Below the pieces are notes generated by a model. It searched no databases. It had not been told where the DNA came from and saw only the letters and a program-made list of their open reading frames with translations. The position numbers and the translations under genes were made by a program. Shown piece after piece: positions 54,189 through 62,160 of a stretch of 64,000 nucleotides of DNA (its first letter is position 1; each line of letters starts with the position of its first letter). The stretch is from Paraburkholderia sp. IMGN_8 (GTDB lineage: Bacteria > Pseudomonadota > Gammaproteobacteria > Burkholderiales > Burkholderiaceae). Location of the stretch: the NCBI RefSeq assembly GCF_038050405.1, contig NZ_CP150901.1, positions 868,001-932,000 of the forward strand, written 5' to 3'.

Positions 54189-54489
54189 GTGCACGCAAAC
54201 ATCCGAAAGGCGGTTTCACCATCTGAAGCGCTGGTGGCGTATCAGCAACCGCTGCAGCAGTCCCGCGCCGTGCTGGAGTTGTGGATGCAGATTCGCACGA
54301 CGGCCTGGACGTTGGCCCAACTGCCGAGTCTGGCGGTCCGAGACGCCTTCCCGATCGAGGCGGTGGCACCCTCGCGCACGCAATGGCTGTGCATGGAATT
54401 TGCGGACGTGCCTTCGCGACGGCTTCGACCGCAAGTCCCAGAAATTCGTCTTCCCGGAACAGCGCAACGCCCCCCGCTTGAGGCTTTAG
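54189..54489 (+). pseudogene. Frameshifted fragment of unknown protein
   Basis: A frame with QQPLQQSRAVLELWMQIRTT, LPSLAVRDAFPIEA and SRTQWLCMEFADV is continued, after one extra base near 54415, by LRDGFDRKSQKFVFPEQRNA in another frame to TAG 54487-54489. The coherent composition of the two parts suggests a broken gene. No family was recognised. Confidence 0.4.
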
Positions 54490-54594
54490 CCCTGCAACTG
54501 TCCGGAGCTCTTTACGATTCATCGCGTTTTGTCGTTGGTTTCGCTAGATCACTGCCACGCACTGGAGCTGGTGAGGGAGCGATGCCGATGTCTA

Positions 54595-55125
54595 ACGTCG
54601 AGAAGAAGTTGACAGTGCTGTCGCAACTCTTCGGGCGTTATCCGACGCTTGCGGCCTGGTTGCTATTGCGGGTCAAGCAGCGCCGCGTCCTGCTGCAGCA
54701 AATCAACTCCGATGGGCGATCGCGCCATGTCTGCGACGCTTGCAGTTGCGGCACGATGAATTCCTGCGACGGTGAAGGCTGGGCGGGCTGACAGCCGCGG
54801 ATTATCCGTTCAACACGGCCGGGCACGCGATCCGCTCGCTGTCGCAGCGACTGAATGCTGAGATGCCGCGCGGTCATGGAACGGCCGCACGTTCGGCGGG
54901 GTCTCGCCCCTGAAAGGTCAGCCGCGCACTGATGACATAAAGAGTCCGGCCGCGACTCGGCCGTATGAGGTAGTGGAATTCGACGGCCACCGGCTCGACA
55001 TCCGCGTGAAGGTGGTCGTGTGTGATTCACGGGGCTTCGAGCACGAGTTCGAAATGAAGAACTTTCGTTTTACGGCGTCCGCAATGCGGAGGACGGCAGC
55101 CGATACAATTTGCAGATCCATAATA
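54595..55125 (+). mobile_element. Degenerate Tn7-like element: TnsB fragment joined to TnsC fragment
   Basis: The first part matches the TnsB of the intact element in several frames: LFGRYPTLAAWLLLRVKQRR against LFERYPQLAAWLILQIRQRR, then LTAADYPFNTAGHAIRSLSQ, LKGQPRTDD and RPYEVVEFDGHRLDIRVKVV, ending at FEHEFE near residue 255 of TnsB. Immediately after, FYGVRNAEDG (about 55072-55101) matches FHGIRNAEDV of TnsC near its residue 203. Everything between has been deleted. At least two shifts are present, and the copy is inactive. Confidence 0.75.
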
Positions 55126-55222
55126 TTGCCTAACCGTCACCGCTGCACTGCCGGCTCGCAGTGCCTTCGTCTTGCTACCGCCGGGCAGCAAAGCTAAACG
55201 CTCGCCGCTGGCTTGCACGTGT

Positions 55223-55837
55223 TCATCCGCGTTTGCGGTCCGACGAATCGGACGCGGTCGTCGCCACGTTCAGGCGCAAGCGACGATTGGCGGCGAGAAG
55301 CATACCGCATGCAGACAGAGCGCCGATGAGCAACGCGCCCAAAGCCCCACATGCGATAAGTTGGACTCTTGACGGCCCTGACGCTGGTTGCGATGTGTCG
55401 CTCTGCTGCATCGATGCTGAGATGTCCGACGCCGCCTTCGGCGCGACGGCCTGTTGCGCGACTACGGTTGCTGCTGGGCTAGACGCCGGGTGGGAGGAAG
55501 CTTGCCGATGAGGCTTACGTTTCGGCGCTTGCGCCACGGTGCTCACCGGCCGAGACGCTGCGGCCGCGACAAACGGGGGCGGCGCGGGGAGCTCGATAGG
55601 GGGGCGGGGAGGCCCGGCCGAGACTGGTTGGCCCGGTTGCGACGACGGCGGGGTGGGCAAGGCTGGGCTGGGCATTGAAGGAGCGGGGCCGGGACCAGGT
55701 GCCTCGATGACCGGAGGTAGCGGGGGCGGTAGAGCCACCATGAGGGGCATATCGACGGTCGTGCGAGCCAATGCGATATGCGCAGCCAAACCCGACGCTG
55801 CAACGGTTGAAAGAAGAAAAAAACTTTGGAGTTTCAT
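55223..55837 (-). CDS. Proline-rich exported/membrane hypothetical protein
   Basis: A 204-residue protein with an N-terminal signal peptide (SFFLLSTVAASGLAAHIALA), a long Pro/Ala/Ser-rich low-complexity middle (residues 35-150, with runs such as PPPLPPVIEAPGPGPAP), and one C-terminal hydrophobic helix near 160-182 (LIACGALGALLIGALSACGM) before a basic tail. This suggests a periplasmic proline-rich spacer anchored at its C-terminus. Its function is unknown. Confidence 0.6.
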   Translation of the reverse strand: MKLQSFFLLSTVAASGLAAHIALARTTVDMPLMVALPPPLPPVIEAPGPGPAPSMPSPALPTPPSSQPGQPVSAGPPRPPIELPAPPPFVAAAASRPVSTVAQAPKRKPHRQASSHPASSPAATVVAQQAVAPKAASDISASMQQSDTSQPASGPSRVQLIACGALGALLIGALSACGMLLAANRRLRLNVATTASDSSDRKRG

Positions 55838-56050
55838 CGGGTTCTGCTTCGCGAAACTTCGCCTTTTAGTCCGATGAGAGGGGGCGCCGCGAAGCGGCGC
55901 TCCAAGTAATGATCTTGGGGTAATTGTCCTTGTCTATCGTCATCGCTGTCCCGTCAAGTCGCTCAATGGCTTGCGCGCGCAAGAATTAGGCGACCTGTCG
56001 CGAAGCGGCATGCAGCGGAGCGAGAAGGTTAGCTAGCGCGGTCCGGGCGC

Positions 56051-56329
56051 TCATTGGGGGAACGAGGGAGGCGGGGGCAACTGCGGCGGGTGGTTCGACA
56101 CATACTGCTGGATCTGCGCCGGCGTGACATAGCCCAAATGATTGGTGTCGATTTCATCGAAATGCGCGGCGAGAGGCGGCATGGCGGCTTGCACCTGCTC
56201 CTTTGTGAGCTTGATGGTGGAGCCGCCGGTCGCGGCTGCAGCGGACGCAAGCTGCGGCGGCACGCTGCTTTGCGCAAACGCCGATGTGCTAATAAGGAAT
56301 CCAAACATTGCAAAGTGAATCTGCTTCAT
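56051..56329 (-). CDS. Small exported EF-hand protein
   Basis: A 92-residue protein. The signal peptide MKQIHFAMFGFLISTSAFAQ is followed by a single EF-hand-like loop in FDEIDTNHLGYVTPAQIQQY (D-x-N-x-L-G-Y-V-T), in which the last acidic ligand is Gln. It ends in a proline-rich tail. It may bind calcium weakly in the periplasm. The start at 56329 is chosen from the signal peptide and AGGAG upstream. Confidence 0.65.
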   Translation of the reverse strand: MKQIHFAMFGFLISTSAFAQSSVPPQLASAAAATGGSTIKLTKEQVQAAMPPLAAHFDEIDTNHLGYVTPAQIQQYVSNHPPQLPPPPSFPQ

Positions 56330-56471
56330 TTCTATTCTCCTGAGGTTGAGGGTGGGCCCGCTGGCAGTCAGAGTAGCGGCCATATTGGCAAACCGACAAG
56401 CTGGTGCGGGCCGCCGGCATATCGCTCGGCCGGACAAATTGCGAGCGATCGGCGGTGGCACCGCTCACCAG

Positions 56472-56785
56472 TCAGCTACCGAAGCAGACCGGCTTATCCG
56501 AAGCCACGTGAGCTGGCGGACCCACAGTCGACGAACTGTTCGCGCCGCCGTAGCTTTCAAATGCTTGCTGCTGAGCCGCCACGCGCGGTAGCGCGGCCTG
56601 GAAGTTCATCGAATATTGCATATCGGCGCTCGAGCGGTCGTGGTAGCCCGTCTGTTGGAGCTGAACCGGTTCCGCACGCACTTGCTCAAGCCTTGGCGGA
56701 CCGCAGCTGTGTGCGAACGCGACGTGGGGATGGAGAGCACTGACGCGACAACGGGAGCGGGGATGAATGCCTTAGCCTTAGTCAT
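56472..56785 (-). pseudogene. DUF4148-type exported protein, frameshifted
   Basis: Signal peptide-like MTKAKAFIPAPVVASVLSIP begins at 56785. After a shift near 56680 the DUF4148 part follows: VRAEPVQLQQTGYHDRSSAD, MQYSMNFQAALPRVAAQQQ and YGGANSSSTVG. DUF4148 proteins are small Burkholderia exported proteins of unknown role. The one shift breaks this gene. Confidence 0.65.
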
Positions 56786-57112
56786 GATGAGACCTCCATA
56801 TCGAGCGTCGGATACAACGGACGTGGGTTTGTGAAACAACGGCCTGGCGGGGGGCGCAAGCCTGAATGCCAATTCGTTGAGCGGCAGTTTATCCACTTAC
56901 TGTCGGATTACAAGCGCGCGGGAGGCAACGAACAGTTCCCGTTGCAGCAATGTTGCATGCCAATCCCGCGAAGCCGTCCTTACTTTTCGAATATTTCGAC
57001 GGAAAGGATGCGGCGGTAGCGTGTGCTCGGCCAGAACAGCCGGCAGGCGCCTGATGACGGCCTGCCCGACCGGCAGACTAATACCGAACTTCTGGTTGCA
57101 ATCCTTGAGCTG

Positions 57113-57211
57113 TCAAGCCGGAGAGTCAGCCGACCCGGCGTCAAACACGGTGTTGCGGGCCGTGATTGCCCACGCCGTTCGGGCCAGCTTATTGGCCAGC
57201 GCTGTTTTGCG
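57113..57211 (-). pseudogene. IS110-family transposase C-terminal remnant
   Basis: KTALANKLARTAWAITARNT ending VFDAGSADSPA and a stop resembles the ALANKLARIAWAV tail of IS110/IS116 transposases. About 33 residues remain. Confidence 0.5.
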
Positions 57212-57339
57212 ACGACTGAAAATTGATGACGTGAACGGCACAGTGGCCTGGCGGCAAACCTGATCAAGAAACAAGTCTTCAGACTGTGTCCGTTTTTAGG
57301 ACCGTCAGGCGCAAATCTCATCGTGGCGCGGGAGCTATC

Positions 57340-57590
57340 CCCAAAACGACGCCGAATAGCGATCGGCCGCCGGCCGCTGACGGTTGGTCATACGAAATAA
57401 AGGTCGACGGCTACCGGCTGATGTGCAGGACTGAATCCGGCAACGTGAAGTTTTCACGCACAACGGAAACGACTGGACAATCCGCATGCCCCGCCTACGC
57501 GGCGCGTTAACCGGATTGCCGGTCGACAACGCCTGGCTCGACGGTGAGGGGCGGGCTGGATGCAGCGGGCAAGCCGGACTTGGGGGCGCT
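57340..57590 (+). pseudogene. ATP-dependent DNA ligase (LigD-type) fragment
   Basis: DGWSYEIKVDGYRLM holds the ligase nucleotidylation motif KxDGxR. After a shift, FTHNGNDWTIRMPRLRGAL, TGLPVDNAWLDGE and AGKPDLGA follow, in the order of LigD ligase domains. It is broken by shifts and truncated at both ends. Confidence 0.65.
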
Positions 57591-57831
57591 TCAGAAAACG
57601 GAAAATAAAGCACGTTAGCGACAGGCCACCGTCGCTTGTCGCCCCTCTCCCGCCATTTGACGCTGCCGCGCGCCAACGACCGCTCACGAACTTGGACATT
57701 CTGCCGACCAAAGTGCTCTCTGACGGCTTCACGCGAACGACAACTCGCTGACCTGGCAAGTACGGGGTAACGGATTGAGTCGCTTAACGGGATGTCTGTG
57801 GAAGAGCGGGCAAGATCAAGCCAGGGTTCAC

Positions 57832-58449
57832 TTAGCACGACGGCCTGAAGAACATCCTCGTGAAGATGTTGCACCACACCGCTTCGACCGAAGCGTTCGG
57901 CAGCTCGTTGCGCATGGTCATGTTGAAGTAGAGGACACCGTCCATCAGTGCGATAGCAGCGAGCGCATGGTCGGCGCAAGGGCCAGGCAACTGCATGTTA
58001 GCGCGCTTGCAGAACTGCTCGATGATCGACGCGACCATATCGCGCTTTTCCAGCCACAGAACGTTCACGCGTTGCCGGAATTTCTCGTCGCGCATGGCGT
58101 GTAGACGTGCCTCAGCCCAGATGACGTAGTGGTTGTCGTCGCGATAACACTGCGCATACAACAGGGTAAGCTGCTTTTGCAGTTCTTCGCTGCACGGGGC
58201 GGCGTCTAGCAGCTTCCGCAGGTTTTCGCGGATGTTCTGATGATCGAGACGGAGCAGTTCGACAAACAGGTCGCTCTTGCTGTTGAAATTCGAGTAGAAC
58301 GCACCGCGGGTATAGCCGGCCCGGGCGGCGATTTCCTCTACGCTGGTCGCGGCCAGCCCTTTCCTGGCAATGCTCAAGGCCGCTGCGTCGAGCAGACGCA
58401 TGCGGGTCTGTTGGCGGGCTTCTTCCCGTGTCAATCGTTTGCGTGGCAT
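57832..58449 (-). CDS. TetR-family regulator
   Basis: A 205-residue TetR regulator. The N-terminal HTH is TRMRLLDAAALSIARKGLAA then TSVEEIAARAGYTRGAFYSN and FNSKSDLFVELL. A helical ligand domain follows. ATG 58449 gives a basic start (MPRKRLTREEARQQT). It lies downstream of the outer-membrane efflux gene on the same strand; it may regulate that or another gene. The ligand is unknown. Confidence 0.9.
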   Translation of the reverse strand: MPRKRLTREEARQQTRMRLLDAAALSIARKGLAATSVEEIAARAGYTRGAFYSNFNSKSDLFVELLRLDHQNIRENLRKLLDAAPCSEELQKQLTLLYAQCYRDDNHYVIWAEARLHAMRDEKFRQRVNVLWLEKRDMVASIIEQFCKRANMQLPGPCADHALAAIALMDGVLYFNMTMRNELPNASVEAVWCNIFTRMFFRPSC

Positions 58450-58788
58450 ACGACAAGGTACCCAGCCATCTGGCACATGTAATTCGCGTTATTGAATTTT
58501 GGACGTCCAGCCTTGTAATGAAAGCCGATTGCCCATCCCGCGGGTTGACGTGCGGGTTGCGGACCGAATACTTCCATCAGCGCACCCGAACATGAATCAG
58601 CCGGGTGCTGCGCGTGGTGCAGGCGAAACGCTGCGCTTCCATTCCTTGATGGCAGGCGACGGCGGGGACGGTTCGACAGGCAGCCGTTCCGGTGCACGGG
58701 TGAAATGGAGTCCTCAGCAATGGCCATGGAGCAACGAAGATGGCGAAATTCCATGCTCCTCCTTGAGCGCTATAGGCGCGTGTAGTTG
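58450..58788. other. Gap between tetR and oprM-like gene
   Basis: 339 bp with no supported gene. Short frames on both strands lack domains. No palindromic operator was found here. Confidence 0.4.
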
Positions 58789-60252
58789 CTACCTGATGGC
58801 TACCGCCGCCTCGGATTCGCCAGGTTGCCAACCACCCCCGAGTGCCTTGAAGGCAGCGACCGCTGCACGTGCTGATTCCGTTTGCGCCTGCGCTCGCTCA
58901 TCCGAGGCGCGCAGCAAGTTTTCATCGGCCTGCAGGACCTCGATCAGGCTGACGACACCTTTTTGATAGGCCGCAAACGAAGCCCCTCGCGCGCGGCCGA
59001 GCGAATCCACGCCCTGGGCGAGTACAGCGGCCTGTTCCTCGCGCTTGACCAGTGCCGAAAAAGCGTTCTCTACGTCCTCAGTTGCATGTAGCGCGGCAAG
59101 CCGATACGCAGCCAGCATCTCGGCCTCCCGGCCCCGGGCCTCGCTGATCTGCGCATTAATCCGGCCAAAGTCGAACAGACGCCAGCGCAGACCCAGCACG
59201 CCGGCAGCCTGGCTGGCGCCGCTCGAGAACAGATCGCCGCTGGCCACTGATGTCGCGCTACCGATCAGTCCACTCAGGGAGAGCTTGGGGTAGTACTCGG
59301 CGATGGCGACACCAATACGTGCATTCGATGCGGCGAGCCGTCGCTCGGCCACGATCAGGTCAGGCCGGCGCCTGAGCAGCTCGCCCGGCGATCCCGTGGC
59401 TCCGATCTGCGGGGCGGCCGGAATGTCGCCCGCTTCGAACAGTTCCGCCCGATGCGTGCCGGGCTGCGCGCCCAGCATCACATCCAGTGCGTTCATGGCC
59501 GCGTCCAGTCCCGTCTCGAGGACCGGGACGGATGCCCGGACCTGGGCAAGCGCCCCCTCGGCCTGCCTCACCTGAAGCTCGGCCGCCAACCCCTTGCCAT
59601 ACAGAAGGTTGATCGTTGAGAGCAGATCCTGCTGCGTCTGCACCTGCCGCCGGGCAACCATCAGACGGGCTTGCAAGCCACGGATGCTGATGTAGATGTC
59701 GGCGGTCTGTGCCGCCACAGCCAGGCGCGTGGCCGCTGCGCCCGCTTCCGAAGTCTGGTACTCGGCAAGCGCCGCGTCCCGTCCACGACGCAGCCCACCA
59801 AACACGTCCAGTTCCCAGCTCGCGCCGAGATTGGCTTCGTAATCGTTGCCGTAGCGGTCGAAACCTGGCGTCGAGTTCAGGACCCGCCCCAGGGGCGTTT
59901 CAACGGATTGATAGACTCTGGCTGCCTGGCCGCTGACATTGCCGGAAGGCAGCAACGCGGCATTCGCCGCCCCAAGTCCTGCACGCGCCTGGGCGACGCG
60001 AGCGGATGCCTGCACGAGGTCAAGGTTCTGCTCCAGCGCAAGCGCGACGAATCGTGTCAGTTGCGGATCGCCGAAACCCGTCCACCAGGTGACGAGGTCG
60101 GCCGTGGCCGTCGCATGCCGCTGATCGACCGCGCCCTGGCCCTGGAACCGCTCCGGCATCGGTACGTCGGGCCGAACGTAATCGGGACCGACGGCGCAGC
60201 CGGCCGAGAGGCTGGCGATGATGAGCATGGCAAGGGTGCGTTTTGGCAGCAT
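58789..60252 (-). CDS. RND efflux outer-membrane lipoprotein, NodT/OprM family
   Basis: A 487-residue TolC-like channel protein. A lipoprotein signal peptide ends in LSAGC (lipobox cysteine near residue 18), followed by AVGPDYVRPDVPMPERFQG and WWTGFGDPQLTRFVALALEQ. Two OEP repeats follow, with ELDVFGGLRRGRDAALAEYQ and RWRLFDFGRINAQISEARGR. It carries exported compounds across the outer membrane for the pump encoded divergently. ATG 60252 has GGAAGAAG upstream. It is divergent from the TetR gene and shares its operator. Confidence 0.93.
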   Translation of the reverse strand: MLPKRTLAMLIIASLSAGCAVGPDYVRPDVPMPERFQGQGAVDQRHATATADLVTWWTGFGDPQLTRFVALALEQNLDLVQASARVAQARAGLGAANAALLPSGNVSGQAARVYQSVETPLGRVLNSTPGFDRYGNDYEANLGASWELDVFGGLRRGRDAALAEYQTSEAGAAATRLAVAAQTADIYISIRGLQARLMVARRQVQTQQDLLSTINLLYGKGLAAELQVRQAEGALAQVRASVPVLETGLDAAMNALDVMLGAQPGTHRAELFEAGDIPAAPQIGATGSPGELLRRRPDLIVAERRLAASNARIGVAIAEYYPKLSLSGLIGSATSVASGDLFSSGASQAAGVLGLRWRLFDFGRINAQISEARGREAEMLAAYRLAALHATEDVENAFSALVKREEQAAVLAQGVDSLGRARGASFAAYQKGVVSLIEVLQADENLLRASDERAQAQTESARAAVAAFKALGGGWQPGESEAAVAIR

Positions 60253-60282
60253 GAGCTTCTTCCGGCGAAGAGAACGGGTAAT

Positions 60283-60306
60283 GTGACTATAATACATTTT
60301 GGTCAC
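60283..60306. promoter_or_regulatory. TetR operator, outer-membrane gene/tetR region
   Basis: GTGAC-N14-GTCAC (24 bp) in the divergent region. The same arms with the same spacing occur at 60976-60999. Confidence 0.68.
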
Positions 60307-60345
60307 TTGTTGTCGATTCCAGAGAGCGGCGGTAAGCTAGGAACC

Positions 60346-60963
60346 ATGAAAAATGCAGCCACCTATCCCGTTTCGGCCCGCGGCCCGGCCGACCACGACG
60401 TGCGCGATCAGATCGTTGCGGCGGCCACCGAGCACTTCAGCCGGTATGGCTACGAGAAGACAACCGTTTCCGATCTTGCCAAGGCCATCGGCTTTTCCAA
60501 GGCGTATATCTACAAGTTCTTCGAGTCCAAGCAGGCTATTGGCGAGATGATCTGCGCGAACTGCCTGCGCGAGATCGAAGGCGAGGTCAAAGCGGCCGTT
60601 GAAGAGGCCGACCGGCCGCCAGAGAAGCTGCGGCGGATGTTCAAGGCGATCGTCGAGGCCACCCTTCGCCTGTTCTCCCAGGACCGCAAGCTTTACGAGA
60701 TTGCCGCGTCGGCCGCCACCGAGCACTGGCAGGCGACGATCGCCTATGAAGAGCGCATCCAGAAGCTGCTTCAGGACATCCTGCAGGAGGGCCGGCAGAG
60801 CGGGGACTTCGAGCGCAAGACGCCGCTGGACGAGACCGCGATGGCGATCTACCTGGTCATGCGCCCCTACCTCAACCCGCTGATCCTGCAGCACAGCTTC
60901 GATTACACCGTGGAGGCGCCGGCGCAACTGTCCAGTCTGGTGCTCCGCAGTCTGTCCCCTTGA
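60346..60963 (+). CDS. TetR-family regulator of RND efflux operon
   Basis: A 205-residue TetR regulator. The HTH region is VRDQIVAAATEHFSRYGYEK then TTVSDLAKAIGFSKAYIYKF and FESKQAIGEMI. Start ATG 60346 is supported by its family-like length; a long in-frame extension upstream overlaps the outer-membrane gene and is not real. It lies between two identical-geometry operators, one in front of itself and one in front of the adaptor gene, so it probably represses both units until a toxic compound binds. Confidence 0.92.
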   Translation: MKNAATYPVSARGPADHDVRDQIVAAATEHFSRYGYEKTTVSDLAKAIGFSKAYIYKFFESKQAIGEMICANCLREIEGEVKAAVEEADRPPEKLRRMFKAIVEATLRLFSQDRKLYEIAASAATEHWQATIAYEERIQKLLQDILQEGRQSGDFERKTPLDETAMAIYLVMRPYLNPLILQHSFDYTVEAPAQLSSLVLRSLSP

Positions 60964-60975
60964 AGCGACGCGTCT

Positions 60976-60999
60976 GTGACTGTTGACTATATTGGTCAC
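60976..60999. promoter_or_regulatory. TetR operator upstream of adaptor-pump genes
   Basis: GTGAC-N14-GTCAC again, with GTGACT and TTGGTCAC matching the site at 60283-60306. It is 46 bp from the adaptor start. Confidence 0.68.
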
Positions 61000-61044
61000 T
61001 AGAACCATAATGAAAGCCATCATCACTTCGTCGATGGGGCTTTC

Positions 61045-62160
61045 ATGCTTTCGCGTCGCTTCGCCACCTCTACCGTCGTCTGTGCCTTGCCGTTTGCGCT
61101 GGTCGCTTGCGGCGCAAAAGCGCCATCCGATCCGCGCACCGAGGCGCCCATGGTGCGTGTCGCCACCGTCCGGAGCGCGACTCCAGCGTCGCGTTCGTTC
61201 ACGGGAACCGTAGCCGCCCGGGTGCAGAGCGACCTCGGGTTTCGCGTCTCTGGCAAGGTGCTCGAACGGCTTGTGGATGCCGGGCAAACCGTCAGGCGCG
61301 GCCAGCCGCTCATGCGCATCGACCCCGTCGATCTGAAGCTCGCTGCGCAGGCGCAGCAGGAGGCAGTTGCGGCCGCGCGAGCGCGGGCGCAGCAGACCGC
61401 GGCAGATGAAGCCCGCTACCGCGATCTGCGCGGCACCGGTGCGATCTCGGCTTCGGCCTACGACCAGATCAAGGCGGCGGCGGACGCGGCCAAAGCCCAG
61501 CTCAGCGCAGCCGAGGCCCAGGCCGACGTAGCCCGGAATGCGAGCCGCTATGCAGAGCTCGTGGCCGATGGCGATGGCGTCGTCATGGAAACGCTGGTCG
61601 AGCCCGGCCAGGTCGTCAACGCGGGGCAGGTCGTGGTGCGCCTCGCCCACGCCGGGCGCCGCGAGGCCGTTATCCAGTTGCCGGAAACCCTGCGCCCTGC
61701 GGTCGGTTCGGTCGCGCAGGCCGCGCTCTTCGGCAAGGAAGGCGTGAGCGTTCCGGCCACGCTCCGGCAGCTCTCGGATGCGGCGGATCGCCTGACCCGC
61801 ACCTTTGAGGCGCGGTATGTGCTGGACGGGGAGTTCGCCAACGCACCGTTGGGCACCACGGTCACGATCCGGATTCCGGATGGACATTCCTCCGCGCAAG
61901 GCGGCTTGCAGGTGCCGATTGGCTCCCTGTTCGACGCGGGCAAGGGGCCCGGGGTGTGGGTCATCAACGGCGAGCCGGCAAAGGTTGCCTGGCGGCCGGT
62001 TGCGATCCAGCATCTGGACGACGATGGCGCACGTATCGCCGGTCAACTCAGCCAGGGCGACCGGGTCGTCGCGCTCGGCGCGCATCTGCTGCGCGAAGGT
62101 GAGCAGGTCCGGCTGGCAGGCCAGGCCGCCGCCCGTATGACCGAGGGAGCCCGTCCGTGA
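61045..62160 (+). CDS. RND efflux periplasmic adaptor (membrane fusion protein)
   Basis: A 371-residue adaptor lipoprotein. Signal peptide with lipobox-like LVACG near residue 22, then a biotinyl-lipoyl part (VLERLVDAGQTVRRGQPLMR), an alpha-helical hairpin rich in Ala/Gln (residues ~95-165), and the second lipoyl half (DGVVMETLVEPGQVVNAGQV). It links the inner-membrane pump to the outer-membrane channel. Its stop overlaps the pump start (GTGA). Confidence 0.93.
   Translation: MLSRRFATSTVVCALPFALVACGAKAPSDPRTEAPMVRVATVRSATPASRSFTGTVAARVQSDLGFRVSGKVLERLVDAGQTVRRGQPLMRIDPVDLKLAAQAQQEAVAAARARAQQTAADEARYRDLRGTGAISASAYDQIKAAADAAKAQLSAAEAQADVARNASRYAELVADGDGVVMETLVEPGQVVNAGQVVVRLAHAGRREAVIQLPETLRPAVGSVAQAALFGKEGVSVPATLRQLSDAADRLTRTFEARYVLDGEFANAPLGTTVTIRIPDGHSSAQGGLQVPIGSLFDAGKGPGVWVINGEPAKVAWRPVAIQHLDDDGARIAGQLSQGDRVVALGAHLLREGEQVRLAGQAAARMTEGARP

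Noticed and set aside
60337..62085. 582-codon minus-strand frame opposite tetR and the adaptor gene
   Set aside because: It spans two well-supported plus-strand genes and their intergenic operator and has no domain.
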